A stretch of DNA of 64,000 nucleotides from Oasisia sp. SBJ-2009 (GCA_964017155.1 OZ024864.1:35615029-35679028), one strand, 5' to 3'; shown: positions 1 to 10,122, counted from the stretch's first letter. Program-made: numbers and translations. The notes: generated by a model not told the origin, from the sequence alone.

Positions 1-480
1 CAAGCAAATATATTAGATAAACGATAGAAATGGCAATATTAGAAGTAATCTAATAAATGTAATATTAATTGAGCTGTACATTTTCTATTACTGTTGAGCA
101 TTTCGGTTAAATAAATATTCAGTCAGATTTCCCTAATTAATACCTTCTATCCCCAGAGAAGCCACATCTCCTGACCCGCCTGCATACTGTATCCTGGTAG
201 TACAATGTTATACACCTGTACTATGACAGTTCCTGTGAAGCACTGCGGGAGATAAGCATCCCCTAACATCTTGCATTGGAATTTTAGAAGCCATGCCACA
301 ACCCCACCTGTACTGTTTGCTCTGTCGTTATGATGTGAATGACTGGTCATGCTTCCTACACCCAGAATCCTGACTGGGTCTGGGCGGTTAACGGCAAAAC
401 CCTGCCTATTATGTTTAATTAAGTGCAAACTGTAAACCTGTCTAAATACACAACTATTCTTTGTTTTTCCCCATCCATAC
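1..480. other. Unassigned flank
   Basis: I see no recognisable gene or repeat here. A minus-strand open frame covers 147-482, but it has no family motif, no low-complexity explanation and no splice context. It could be 3' UTR of the CXorf38-like gene to its right, whose last exon I did not find. Confidence 0.4.
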
Positions 481-1283
481 ATGGGGTCAAATACATTGAA
501 ATGTGTTTAAATACAAATACTCTTGAGGGATTAAAATACAATTACAACTACTTGGAAAGTATTTCAAATACTTTTCATTTTCACGATGTACTGTTATGTA
601 GGTAAAATAAAAGCTACTCATATATTGAGACATCTAGTTTATTAGGCACAATTAATGTTTTGCTCATATGATGACAGGCAGACTACTGCTGCGGAGTATT
701 GTTACTGCTAACTACATCACAGTGACAACTAACTGAAAGAGGTTAAGGCCGAAATATGTTGTTTGTTATGTTAAGCCACGAAGTCCATAATAAAATGCCT
801 ATGGTAACTTCAAAAGAGACACTGCTAATTACTGCTAGAATCTTGTGAGGAAGTGTGATAGCTCAACTTCAAAGTCAGCCAGGAAACCTGAATAGCCTGG
901 TGCCAGCTTGAAGCCTGACAATAGAACACAGGATCAGTGAGTCTTGTGTCACACTGGTCACTGTCAGGTGCTAATCCATCTTCTGGCTCTGAGCAAACCA
1001 AAGTTGTGGTCACTGCAGGGCCATGGGGGAAGCCTGCTGGTAAATGTATTCATCAGTAATTAGCACCATAGGGTGAAGTTTGCAGTGAAGGTAATCAGTT
1101 TGGCAGGAAATACATCTAATCTTCAAACAGAAATGTTGATACTGACAATGTATTTGAAAAAAAGTATTTGAAAAAGTCAAATACTTTAGGAAAGTATTTA
1201 AATACAAATAATTTTAATTCCTAAATATCAAATAATTAAAAAAGTATTTAAATACTTTCAAATACAAATGTATTTGACCCCAT
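481..1283. mobile_element. Inverted-repeat DNA element, 'GGGGTCAAATAC' ends
   Basis: The left end reads ATGGGGTCAAATACATT. The right end is its inverted complement, ending AATGTATTTGACCCCAT. Inside both ends the words AAATAC and GTATTT recur in both orientations, so each terminus is itself a run of short palindromes. Such self-similar ends are common in small hAT-like nonautonomous elements; that assignment is inference. No clean 8-bp target duplication is visible. A minus-strand open frame at 825-1013 lies inside, and I cannot link it to a transposase. Confidence 0.55.
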
Positions 1284-1539
1284 ATCTGGTCCCATCTTAT
1301 GAATCACCCATCTTATATACTACGTATTTGAATTGGATACTGTTGAATATGCCCCCCCGGTTTTGAAATATTGTTATTGTAATATATTTGATCATGTGTA
1401 TTTGACATTTAAAACTAAAAGGGGACATTTGAAATTCTTAAATACATCATATTTGTAATTGATTCAGAAACCATAATTTTAAGTATTAATCCAGCAATAA
1501 ATGATTCATTCAGTACCAGAGAAATTCGCCTGATTATTA

Positions 1540-2045
1540 TTAATAATAACGCCTGGATAGAATAGTATAGCAGTTAGAACATAGCGAGTTAGTGACATAG
1601 CAAAAGAAAAAGGATGACACCTAAGGAATCCATGAAAGTCGCCTTTATGTAAGTAACAGGATATCGGTGACACAGTCCATAGTAGAGGTGGTGCAGTAAA
1701 ATTATTTTATAGGATGATTTTCCATAGTTTATCAATTCTTACTTCAAATGATTGGACTGGTGGAGCATCAACCACAGACTGTGGCAGAGTATTCCATACA
1801 TCAGTAGATCGGAATATAAATGATTTTTTTTGGATGTTTAATCGGCATCCTTCTTTAAATATTTTTAGATTGTGCCCTCTCGTTATTGAATCGTTTTCCC
1901 TTAATGTAAAATAATTTGATGTAACAAATTAACAATAGAATCATATTTCCCAGTTCATATTTTGTAAATTTCTATCATGTTTCTCCTGCCTCTGTCCTTT
2001 TTTTCAGCTGAGGTGAGATCTTGTTGTAGGTTCTTGCAGTTCTCT
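1540..2045 (-). pseudogene. CR1-like non-LTR retrotransposon, 3' fragment
   Basis: Read on the minus strand, this is the C-terminal tail of a CR1/Jockey-type reverse transcriptase protein. The recognisable parts are a basic stretch (DRGRRNMIEIYKIM), a TRGHNLKIFKEGCRLN-like block, and the family hallmark VWNTLPQSVVDAPPVQSFE followed by RIDKLW, then a stop near 1700. Frameshifts and stops occur around 1915-1990. The catalytic domain is absent, so this is a 5'-truncated dead copy with about 160 bp of 3' UTR ending in a TAATAATAA-like tail. It lies in the 3' flank or a late intron of the CXorf38-like gene, in the same orientation. Confidence 0.7.
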
Positions 2046-2048
2046 TCA

Positions 2049-2156
2049 GTACTCGGGTACATTGTAAAGTAATCGACATTTGTTTTCTGAGTACTCGTAC
2101 TTGTGCATGCTCAAACTAATCGTACTCGTACTCGAGTACATTTGTATTGTAATCAC
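2049..2156. repeat. TACTCG-rich direct repeat
   Basis: Two direct copies of TACTCGRGTACATTtGTA followed by GTAATC start near 2050 and 2130, separated by further TACTCG/CGAGTA words. CTCGTACTCGAGTAC is partly palindromic. It looks like the end of a small DNA element abutting the CR1-like fragment. No partner terminus was found. Confidence 0.4.
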
Positions 2157-2300
2157 TCCATCACTGTTACATATATGTTCATAATAAAAGTAGACCTTCA
2201 CCTGTTTCTGAGATATGGCAGCTAACGACACACGGCAGACATAAAGTGATGTTATAATTCCATTGGACCTTCAGCTCAAAGGTATCAACAGTGTAGGAAT

Positions 2301-2556
2301 ATGAATCAGGACAGGATGGGTAGAATCGGAATTAGGACAGGATGGGTAGAATCGGAATTAGGACAGGAAGGGTAGAATCGAAATTAGGACAGGATGGGTA
2401 GAATCGGAATTAGGACAGGATGGGTAGAATCTGAATTAGGACAGGATGGGTAGAATCGGAATCAGGACAGGATGGGTAGAATCGGAATCAGGACAGGATG
2501 GGTAGAATCGGAATCAGGATAGTATGGGTAGAATCGGAATCAGGACAGGATGGGGA
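2301..2556. repeat. 26-bp minisatellite (9 full units plus a partial)
   Basis: Unit starts fall exactly every 26 bases at 2308, 2334, 2360 and so on to 2542. The consensus is AGGACAGGATGGGTAG followed by AATCGGAATT. Variants are point changes only (AGGAAGGG in unit 3, ATAGTATG in unit 9, and AATC replacing AATT in the later units). The last copy stops at 2556. It lies between exon 4 of the CXorf38-like gene and the CR1-like fragment. Confidence 0.92.
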
Positions 2557-2788
2557 GACTTAGCATTGGGAGAACATCTTAAAACCTATGAAGAAATGTT
2601 TTAATTAAAGTAATAATAAAAAGTGGCATAACCGTAAATACACAGTTTCCTGAGAGATAAATATACCCAATATTTGAAAACTTGTTGAAATCATAACTGA
2701 AATTACTAGGATGCTAGCATGAAATATGAATCAGCAATCAGAATAAATGACGAATTAACCTAAGGTTTGAATGAGTCTAGTTTAATAC

Positions 2789-2848
2789 CTCTTCTGCTTC
2801 CAGCCGTTTCACCAGATTCGGATTGGCCCTCACAAGCTTGTCGATTTC
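2789..2848 (-). CDS. CXorf38-like protein, coding exon 4
   Basis: A 60-bp exon encoding EIDKLVRANPNLVKRLEAEE. The acceptor is TTTTTATTTTAG and the donor is GAG|GTATTA. Both borders are phase 0. The short charged, leucine-containing helix resembles the C-terminal helical segment of CXorf38-family proteins, although so short a piece would not be convincing without the matching phase and neighbours. Without splicing, a stop follows within four codons, so either the protein ends here or another exon lies beyond the window's left part. Confidence 0.55.
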
Positions 2849-3602
2849 CTAAAATAAAAACAGCTTTTAATACATGTATTTCTGTAGCATGTGTCCTTCC
2901 CAAACTACATGTTGCATTATATATTTTTGTTCAAATGTGATGTAACGTTTTCTGTAGCTAAACAAATGGCTTGATTCACACCGAAGGCATATAAAGGAGC
3001 AAATCTATGTGTAGTGTTGACAAATTGTATCTTACATACATTTATTATAATAGTGCCTATATATGACCCATCATTCCAAAATGACACATTTCTGACTGAT
3101 GTTCATTACAATGAGCCAAAACAGAACTTATGCATCTGTTCCTTCTCATCTTTTAGTTGGCACATCCTCTTCTACTAGTTGCAGCCAACACATAAGTTTT
3201 TACTTGGATTTCGCAAGCTTGAGGATTTCATTAAATAAATTACATTTGATACATATATATATATATTATTATATCATGTGAGCTACACATATACATACAC
3301 ATCCATACATACATATGTAATCCAGGGTAGAAATAACTCCAACATTTCCAAAAAAATTGGTAGTTAGCAGGACTACCTAGCTGAGAAATCTGGTAGTTCT
3401 CAGATATATCTGATAGTCAGGAAGTGGCCCAGACATGAAACACAACATTTGAAAAATATTCAAACATGTTGTGGTAGTCCACCGGAATACTACTGTCACC
3501 ATCTTTGGTAGTCTGACTGAATTTCTGTTAGTCCTTGAACTACCAGACTACCACTAGGTTAACGCCTGATAATGGTATTCTATAGACATCAGTTATAAAC
3601 TA
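2849..3602. other. Intron 3, distal part
   Basis: No gene seen. The stretch 3355-3565 is dense in GGTAGT and ACTACC words in both orientations and is probably a worn inverted-repeat element, but I could not define its ends. Confidence 0.35.
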
Positions 3603-3747
3603 ACATATGATATATATATATATATATATGTATATTTAATATATATATATAATAGGTTTATAGATAGGACTATATATATATATATTACATATATATATAT
3701 ATATATTACATATACATATATATTACATATACATATATATATATATG

Positions 3748-3794
<47 letters not shown>

Positions 3795-3816
3795 ATATAT
3801 GTAATATATATATATG

Positions 3817-3861
<45 letters not shown>

Positions 3862-3884
3862 ATATATGTAATATATATATGTAA

Positions 3885-3943
<59 letters not shown>

Positions 3944-3960
3944 CTATCTATAAACCTATA
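3603..3960. repeat. (AT)n tract enclosed by an inverted repeat
   Basis: Long runs of (TA)n, interrupted by TGTAATATA words, fill 3610-3940. The AT core is bracketed by AGGTTTATAGATAGGACTAT at 3653-3672 and the inverted complement ATAGTCCTATCTATAAACCT at 3939-3958. The whole block can fold into a near-perfect hairpin or cruciform. It lies in intron 3 of the CXorf38-like gene. It may be an AT-expanded foldback element. Confidence 0.8.
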
Positions 3961-4378
3961 ATGTTAGTTGCATGAATTATATGTTACCAAATTATGGTTT
4001 GTCAATGTTTTGTGACACCTGATTTTAATTGATAGCAATGTTTCAAAATAGAACTGATACCATGAACACAGGAGCCAACAGTGAACATTGCAGCCAATGG
4101 AGTGACACCCACTTCCTCAAAATTGTGTATAATTTTAGGATTTTCAACATTCTAGGTGCTGTACCTTTCGAACTAATGTGAACATGTTGCCGAGGTAAAA
4201 GTTCCCCAAAGGAAAGGCTTTTTTGAATTACAAAATGCACTTTTATATCGCACAAATGAATTAACTAAGAACATATATGTGTATAGCCATTTCAACTTGA
4301 CAATGAACATGCTGTTCCATTTGTCATCCATAGCTGCCGCACAGTTAAACACCATTATTCCATGCTATTAATACCCAC

Positions 4379-4480
4379 CTTCCTTTTGTCATCTGAGAGA
4401 CTTGCGCGATATGTCTTCCACGCAGTCTTTTCGTATGCAAGCAATGATTTGCTGTTCACATCAAACTTTCCTGTCTCAAT
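4379..4480 (-). CDS. CXorf38-like protein, coding exon 3
   Basis: A 102-bp exon of 34 codons beginning IETGKFDVNSKSLLAYEKTA and ending SDDKRK. The acceptor TTGTGTTCTAG precedes ATTGAG, and the donor is AAG|GTGGGT. An alternative acceptor CAG at 4471-4472 would start the exon 10 bases later in phase 1. The upstream acceptor is preferred because it keeps phase 0 with exon 2 (which ends in a complete TGG codon) and has the better pyrimidine run. The product is charged and helical. No motif of its own was recognised. The assignment rests on orientation, phase and position. Confidence 0.55.
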
Positions 4481-4631
4481 CTAGAACACAACATGGTTTA
4501 TCTTTTATGTTTGCAACAGTAAATATTCCCTTTTTCTTTGCATTTTTTGAAGGTTTCACCTGCCTTCATCAAATTGTCAATTATAATATGGCGACTTAAC
4601 ACTCACTTTACAATACAATATTATACGTAGA

Positions 4632-5547
4632 GTTGTCACTGGTGTCTTCGCCCTGGCTATAGATCTAGTGGCCTTTCACTCCTTCAGTCGTCACTGATGA
4701 CTCCCCCTGGCTATAACCCTTGTGGTCGTTCAGTCGTCACTGGTGTCTCCCCCTGAATACAGCCGTGGTGACCCTTCAGTCGTCACTGGTGTCTCCCCCT
4801 GGCTACAGCCCTTTTGACCCTTCAGTCGTTGCTGATGTCTCCCCCTGATTACAGCCCTTTTGACCCTTCAGTCGTCACTGGTGTCTCCCCCTGGCTACAG
4901 CCCTTTTGACCCTTCAGTCGTTGCTGATGTCTCCCCCTGCCTACAGCCCTTTTGACCCTTCAGTCGTCACTGGTGTCTCCCCCTGGCTACAGTCCTTGTG
5001 GCCCTTCAGTCGTCACTGGTGTCTCCCCCTGCCTACAGCCCTTTTGACCCTTCAGTCGTCACTGGTGTCTCCCCCTGGCTACAGCCCTGGTGGTCCTTCA
5101 GCTGTTGCTGGTGTCTCCCCTGGCTACAGCCCTGGTGGTCCTTCAGTCGTCGCTGGTGTCTCCCCCTGGCTACAGCCCTGGTGGTCCTTCAGCCGTTGCT
5201 GGTGTCTCCCCTGGCTACAGCCCTGGTGGTCCTTCAGTCGTCGCTGGTGTCTCCCCCTGGCTACAGCCCTGGTGGTCCTTCAGTCGTCAACAGTGTCTCC
5301 CCCTGGCTACAGCCCTTGTGGCCCTTCAGTCGTCACTGGTGTCTCCCCCTGACTACAAACCCTGGTAACTCTTCAGTCGTCGATGGTGTCTCCCCATGGC
5401 TACAATCCTGATGACATTTCAGTTGTCGCTGGTGTCTCCCCCTGGCTACAGCCCTGGTGACCCTCCAGTCGTCACTAATGTCTCCCTCATGCGTACAACC
5501 CTAGTGGACACTAGTTGTCACTGGTGTCTTCCGGCTAGCTACAGCCC
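4632..5547. repeat. 46-bp minisatellite, main block
   Basis: About 20 copies of a unit of roughly 46 bp built on CAGTCGTCACTGGTGTCTC, a C-run, GGCTACAGCCC and a variable TTTTGA or TGGTGGTC. Copies differ by single bases and by loss of one or two C residues. Because 46 is not a multiple of 3, overlapping open frames appear on the plus strand, but no single frame is kept. It lies in intron 2 of the CXorf38-like gene. Confidence 0.9.
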
Positions 5548-5810
5548 AGGGACCAGTTTCATGGAGCCGCGTAACTTTACGAGCAATTATGTGGTCTACT
5601 GGTCGCAGCTAACAGCGGCTATTCAGTGTAGCTTACAGCCAGTTTCATGAGACCAATTTAGCATTCGCGTAAACAAATTTACGTAGAATTGACCTAATTT
5701 GGTCGTGGTGGGGAATCCCTGTGAAACACAACTAGCATAACTTTACGATGTCTTAAGCTTTGACAAGTTATCGCCCACTATGATGTCACAAGTAGGTGAA
5801 ACTGGCCCCT
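5548..5810. mobile_element. Small inverted-repeat element inside the minisatellite
   Basis: The ends are AGGGACCAGTTTCAT at the left and GTGAAACTGGCCCCT at the right, imperfect inverted complements. The flanks CTACAGCCC and GGTGGTCCTT rejoin into a normal minisatellite unit when the insert is removed, with at most one extra base. So the minisatellite existed before the insertion. Ends of the CAGGGGCCAGTTTCA type occur on nonautonomous DNA transposons. The superfamily is not determined, and there is no coding capacity. Confidence 0.7.
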
Positions 5811-6003
5811 GGTGGTCCTTTAGTCGTCAATAATGTCTCCCCTTGGCTACAGGCATAGTGGTCATTCAGTTGTCACTGGTGTCTACCCCCTACCTACAAC
5901 CCTTGTGACTCTTCAGTTGTCACTGGTGTCTGCCCCTACCTACAGCCCTTGTGACCCTTCAGTCGTCACTGGTGTCTGCCCCCCTGGATAAGTCTCTTGT
6001 GAC
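5811..6003. repeat. 46-bp minisatellite, distal block
   Basis: About four more units of the same minisatellite continue in register after the insert. They are more diverged, with GTCTACCCCC and GTCTGCCCC replacing GTCTCCCCC. The array fades out near 6003. Confidence 0.85.
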
Positions 6004-6559
6004 CCTATTCAGACATCACAATGTCCTGGATACGTTCAGCCCAAAGGACTAACAAATCGATAATAGCAACAAGACAACATATAAACAGTTTGTAAGTATT
6101 GATGCAATTGGATTTTAATGGTAACTTAGATATATTACTTATGTATGTTGACTTGTCAGTGACTCCTTTGTACCCATAAACATAAACTAAAATGTTTATC
6201 CACTGTGTCTCAACTTATGCAGCACTGAGGCTCAACTTACCCCACATATAATATTAGTTGAGTCATTTAACCAACTTTCTTTGAATTAATTATACATGGT
6301 TATGTATTCATGTCAGACATACTTAGTTTGTCACAAACGATTTACAAATAATCACAGTTTATGAGAGTAAAATAATTTAGGAATATAATTTCAAATTTGA
6401 AAAATATAAAGAAACATAGTTAAAAAAACACTGCATTCCCCTATTATTATTAAAGTATGTAAATAATAACAATAATAATAGACTTCTGATGTGTCAGTAT
6501 TCTCAAAGATCAACCTTAGTGGCACGACAAAACCAAGGAAGTAAGTAACCTCGTTATCG
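6004..6559. other. Intron 2, unassigned part
   Basis: AT-rich sequence with no open frame, splice-bordered exon or repeat that I can support. Confidence 0.4.
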
Positions 6560-6990
6560 TAAACAATCGACTGATGGATGAAATTGCTAAGAAGTTACTT
6601 AGGGAGGATAGGCAGCATTAAAGAATCGTTTTTAGACACAACTAAAAATACATATCCTTATAATTAAAATTTGTCGTCATCGGATGAATATAGGTGCTAA
6701 GAAGTTAATGAGGATAGGCAGTATTAAAGATCTAAGTTTTTAGAGACCAGCAAAATGAAACTATATTTAATTTTAATTTAATGCTGGTAGGAAGCGAGTT
6801 CCACACAGTTAGAAGTGAATTCCACACACTTTACAGCTTTCGCTTTCACCCAAGAAATGTAAAGAGGATTGTCAAGTTGTGTGGCAATTCTTCTTGGAAT
6901 GAGTGTCGATATGCTGGTTGTTTAGATGAGAGGACTTGATAGGCAATTGTACAAATCTTAAAAATAATTGGATAGTGCATAGGAACCAGT
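6560..6990 (-). pseudogene. L2/Jockey-like retrotransposon 3' fragment
   Basis: On the minus strand, 6980-6909 reads HCLPIIFKICTIAYQVLSSK followed by QPAY. This matches the 'HWLP...I.FKI....Y..L....P.Y' region downstream of the reverse transcriptase core in L2-type elements. After a frameshift, VWNSLPTSIKLKLNIVSF near 6830-6770 is the C-terminal 'LWNSLP' block. Everything upstream of this tail is missing. The 3' end contains a 110-bp tandem duplication: GCTAAGAAGTTA followed by GAGGATAGGCAG occurs at about 6586 and 6696. Confidence 0.65.
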
Positions 6991-7066
6991 TCAGTGATTT
7001 CAGAAGCAGCGCTGGGTGAGAACAATATTATATTGTACTAGTTTGAGTATGGCCAGCCACCTTTAG

Positions 7067-7200
7067 CAATTTCACTGAAAATATGTTGTGAAAATGGGGT
7101 TAGTGTAAAAAAAACAGTGATTTCTCACAGAACGTTATGAGTCCTGCAATGCTATCACATATTTTCCATCTCTAAAGGATGTAGGCCTATCCAAAATTCA
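7067..7200. repeat. Dispersed direct repeat, copy 1
   Basis: About 135 bp shared with 7977-8110, including GTGATTTCTCACAGAA, GTCCTGCAATGCTATCACAT, ATTTTCCATC and TAGGCCTA. The two copies lie on either side of coding exon 2. Confidence 0.75.
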
Positions 7201-7210
7201 CCATGAGCAT

Positions 7211-7614
7211 TCATCCCTAAAAATGTACCCATTGCCCAAATTTCTGTGTTCACTTTCTCCTGGGATGATGTGTCGATGAATGAAGAATTGGCAAAATACT
7301 TAGACATATAAAATGTGTAGTTAATTAGCGTGATTTACTTGTTTCAGTGGAGGAATATTGGGTGGTGAAATAGTCTCTACGGTGCACCATTGTGACATTA
7401 TGTTCAACTGAGTGGCGAATTATTACCGGCAGTAATGGTGCAAATGGACATGTGACCACTAAGTGTTCAGTGGACATGTGTCTCTGGTAAAATACTACAC
7501 TGATGACAACCATTGAATTACTTGTATATAAGTATTAATATTACATTGGAATAGCATTCTGTAAGTCCCTTAAACAACAGTAAGCTAATTAATCAATTAA
7601 TTATCTCGTATTAC
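7211..7614. other. Intron 2, exon-proximal part
   Basis: No feature supported. A 62-codon minus-strand open frame at 7325-7513 has no motif and no splice borders. Confidence 0.35.
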
Positions 7615-7773
7615 CCATTTGATCTCAGTCACAGTTCGTTCGGATGCAGGGTCCGCCAGGAGAGTCACAGGGTCTTGCAGCAAATCAACCATTGTTTGCA
7701 CGTAGCTGGTCAGGTCAGTTGTTGTCACTTTCATGCTGCTGGCTTTCAGCAGCTTATCCCACATGCGGCTGAC
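7615..7773 (-). CDS. CXorf38-like protein, coding exon 2
   Basis: A 159-bp exon, 53 codons, phase 0 at both ends. The acceptor CATTGCACAG precedes GTCAGC, and the donor is TGG|GTAATA. It begins VSRMWDKLLKASSMKVTTTD and continues into an amphipathic helix with repeated leucines. The SSMKV-T-T block lines up with the segment following the arginine-histidine signature in CXorf38 and other HEPN-like domains. Here the position where those families usually have histidine is lysine or leucine, so an R-x4-6-H nuclease motif is not present. Function is unknown. Family membership is from memory of the family pattern and needs a profile search. Confidence 0.68.
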
Positions 7774-7976
7774 CTGTGCAATGAGAGCAATACAAGTTCA
7801 TGTGACTTAACAAACAGTTTTCACACAAGTTCATGCACAAAGCTAAGACTACACTCCTTACGCCCCATGAAAAAACAAATATCCAATAGGTAATGCATTT
7901 ACAATATGGACCAAAAGAAACAATGTTACATAAGTCAGTCATGAATACAGTAGCACAGTTGCAATGCATCGTAATT

Positions 7977-8110
7977 ACAATTTCAGTGAAAACTTGTTGT
8001 CATGAAAATATAGTTAGTATTAAATAAGTGATTTCTCACAGAAAAAGCTGTAAGTCCTGCAATGCTATCACATATTTTCCATCATGATCTAGGCCTAATC
8101 AAAATAGCCA
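7977..8110. repeat. Dispersed direct repeat, copy 2
   Basis: Second copy of the 7067-7200 sequence in the same orientation, about 80% alike by eye, lying in intron 1. The pair is either two insertions of one short element or a local duplication. Confidence 0.75.
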
Positions 8111-8696
8111 TAAGCTAAAAGAACACTCTGTAAATGAATACTAGTAGTGCACATTTTGGGCTCTGGCTCATGTCTATTAAGACAAACATCGACTGATCCA
8201 TGAACACCTGAATTAACATCCAAACATTGCATCCTTTCTGACTATGACGAATGATACGCTTAACTAAGTAGCAAAATAACTAACTAACTAACTAACCTAT
8301 TGACTGACAGTCTAACATATATTTTATTAATAAATGCAAAAACTCCTAGCTAATTAAATAATGACTAATCTGATTGTATTTACAACATTAAATATGAAAA
8401 CAAAATATATATTTAGTGAATAATACACAAGTACAAATACCAATTCCAACAGTTGCCACTAATATATCTAACTAACAAGTTACCACAAACGATTACTAAT
8501 TACCATGCACAGACTCATGATTCCCCCAATACTCACTAGTCACTACCTGCAATTACATAACACTAATATATTATTACTATCATTATAGTATATAATCTAC
8601 AGTGCAGTAAATATGACATATGACATGACATCTAACCAGTAATGGTCATCTGTTATATATGACACAATAATCAAAAATGGATGAACATAAACTTAC
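8111..8696. other. Intron 1, distal part
   Basis: AT-rich intron sequence with a (TAAC)n run at 8277-8297 (five units). No other feature is supported. Confidence 0.5.
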
Positions 8697-9218
8697 TGCA
8701 TCAACTTTTTTGGTGTCCATGATGACCTTGAATCGTTTGCAGTTCAACAACAACTGCAAAATGCCAGTGGCGTCTGTGTCAGCCGGGTCGATACAGGCTC
8801 TGTCTTGTACACTGTCCATGAAAGGCTTGGCCAGCTGCCAAGGCTGCGTTTGCCACTGACTGACGTCCGAGTTCAGCCAGTACAGTCGGGTTGACTTTGT
8901 CGCCCTTTCTCTCACTATGTCAGGGAGCCATCGAGAGCACACTTTGTTAGGGCAAGTAATTGACCAACTGCCCCCCTTGCTATGATATATGATATCACTG
9001 TGTGTACATGGCTTACCACATGGTGATGTTGTGTGCTTCTGCACTAGCATGTCATGAAAACTCTCAATCTCACTCAGGCAGACATGACGCAGAACATCAA
9101 TGCTTCGATCTAGTGCTCCAATTGTCTTGCACCAATTCACATATTCGGGGTCATTCAGATCCCCTACAACAGTTCCAGCCGCTGCAGATGCTGCAGCAGC
9201 TGGTCGGGCTGTGGCCAT
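8697..9218 (-). CDS. CXorf38-like protein, coding exon 1
   Basis: The first coding exon has 174 codons. The start ATG at 9218 has good context (ACAACGATGGCC) and lies 20 bases after an acceptor, TCTCTTGTAG. The donor is GATGCA|GTAAGT. After an alanine-rich leader (residues 1-17) comes DPEYVNWCKTIGALDRSIDV (residues 23-42), then a helix with ESFHDML, a cysteine-bearing section (CGKPC, then CPNKVCSRW), and the block YWLNSDVSQWQTQPWQLAKP followed by FM. The last is the W-N-W-W-x-x-AK-FM signature of the CXorf38 family, which is expanded in many marine invertebrates. Next is ILQLLLNCKRF and KKVDA, where the exon ends. The alignment with this family continues directly into exon 2. Biochemical role unknown. 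No signal peptide or membrane segment. Confidence 0.78.
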
Positions 9219-9359
9219 CGTTGTCAAGTCTGTGATCTCTACAAGAGACAACATCAAGACTGAACATTAAAATGAAGAATTCTAAGGAAAAGAGGAAGTC
9301 CACAGAAGAGATTGGATAACCAACGTAGAGATGGCACCAGACTTTCACTTTAACGCCAC

Positions 9360-9433
9360 AACCAGGTAGTAGTAGTAGAAGTAGGGGTAATGGTAGTGGT
9401 AGTGGTAGTGGTAGTTAGTAGTAGTAGTAGTAT

Positions 9434-9511
<78 letters not shown>
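9360..9511. repeat. (GTA)n/(GTG)n then (GCA)n trinucleotide tract
   Basis: Degenerate GTA and GTG triplets (9366-9430) run into about 25 uninterrupted GCA triplets (9435-9511). The plus strand reads as polyvaline then polyalanine and the minus strand as polyleucine, but there is no coding context, so I treat it as a microsatellite upstream of the CXorf38-like gene. Confidence 0.92.
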
Positions 9512-9864
9512 TGTAAGTTTTGCTAAAATGTGTGAATTATTCCATATTATGGGATGGTTGAATAAATATAACTAACGTAATATTCACACATTCATTCATT
9601 TATTGTCATCTCAACAAAATACGTATAACATGTTAAAGAAATTTGTGTTAATGTTTCATGTAAGACCAGTTTATTTTTGTAACACTGAGTTATCTGATCA
9701 ATCTCCCTTTCAATAGTGCACAACAAACTAAGAGCTTGTATTAGAAGCTAAATTCAACTCCGTTGCAATCACAGGCATGGCTCAGTTTCTAAGTTACATC
9801 AGTATTATGTCAACAACACAACCTGGGATCCATTTTTGTTGTATTTTATAACACAGAATACAGA
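9512..9864. other. Unassigned
   Basis: No gene or repeat recognised between the trinucleotide tract and the foldback element. Confidence 0.35.
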
Positions 9865-10112
9865 CCCCATAGAATATGGACCCTGGGTCCATTTTCTATA
9901 ACACCACAAATGGACCACTATAGATTACGGACCTGGGGTCCATTTTGAATGTTCCTATATATACATGTAGACATTAGACCCATTAGAATATGGAGCCCAC
10001 CCGGGTCATAATTCTATGGCATGCATATGGCATCTTCTAAATCGAATTTGGACACTCCAGGTCCACATTCTGTAAGGAATATGAACCCATTTTCCATGGG
10101 GTCCATATTCTA
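9865..10112. repeat. Foldback element with AGAATATGGACCC words
   Basis: CCCCATAGAATATGGACCC at the left is answered by ATGGGGTCCATATTCTA at the right. Further copies of GGGTCCATTTT and of GAATATGGA lie between them in both orientations. This is a short inverted-repeat element made of repeated palindromic words, without coding capacity. Exact ends are uncertain. Confidence 0.6.
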
Positions 10113-10122
10113 CATGACATCG

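Larger units (their letters stand above)
2789..9238 (-). other. CXorf38-like gene (visible part)
   Basis: Gene span on the minus strand. An acceptor at 9239-9240 implies at least one further 5' noncoding exon at higher coordinates. It is followed by the ATG at 9218 and four coding exons of 522, 159, 102 and 60 bp. Every exon length is a multiple of 3 and every intron is phase 0, giving 281 codons without a stop. The reading frame runs open across all four joins, which is strong evidence for a real gene. No stop-bearing last exon was found between 1 and 2788. The introns are 923, 3134 and 1530 bp and hold most of the local repeats. Confidence 0.72.

Noticed and set aside
4906..5411. Long overlapping plus-strand open frames of 92-148 codons
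   Set aside because: They are translations of the 46-bp minisatellite. The unit shifts frame every copy, and all three frames happen to lack stops.
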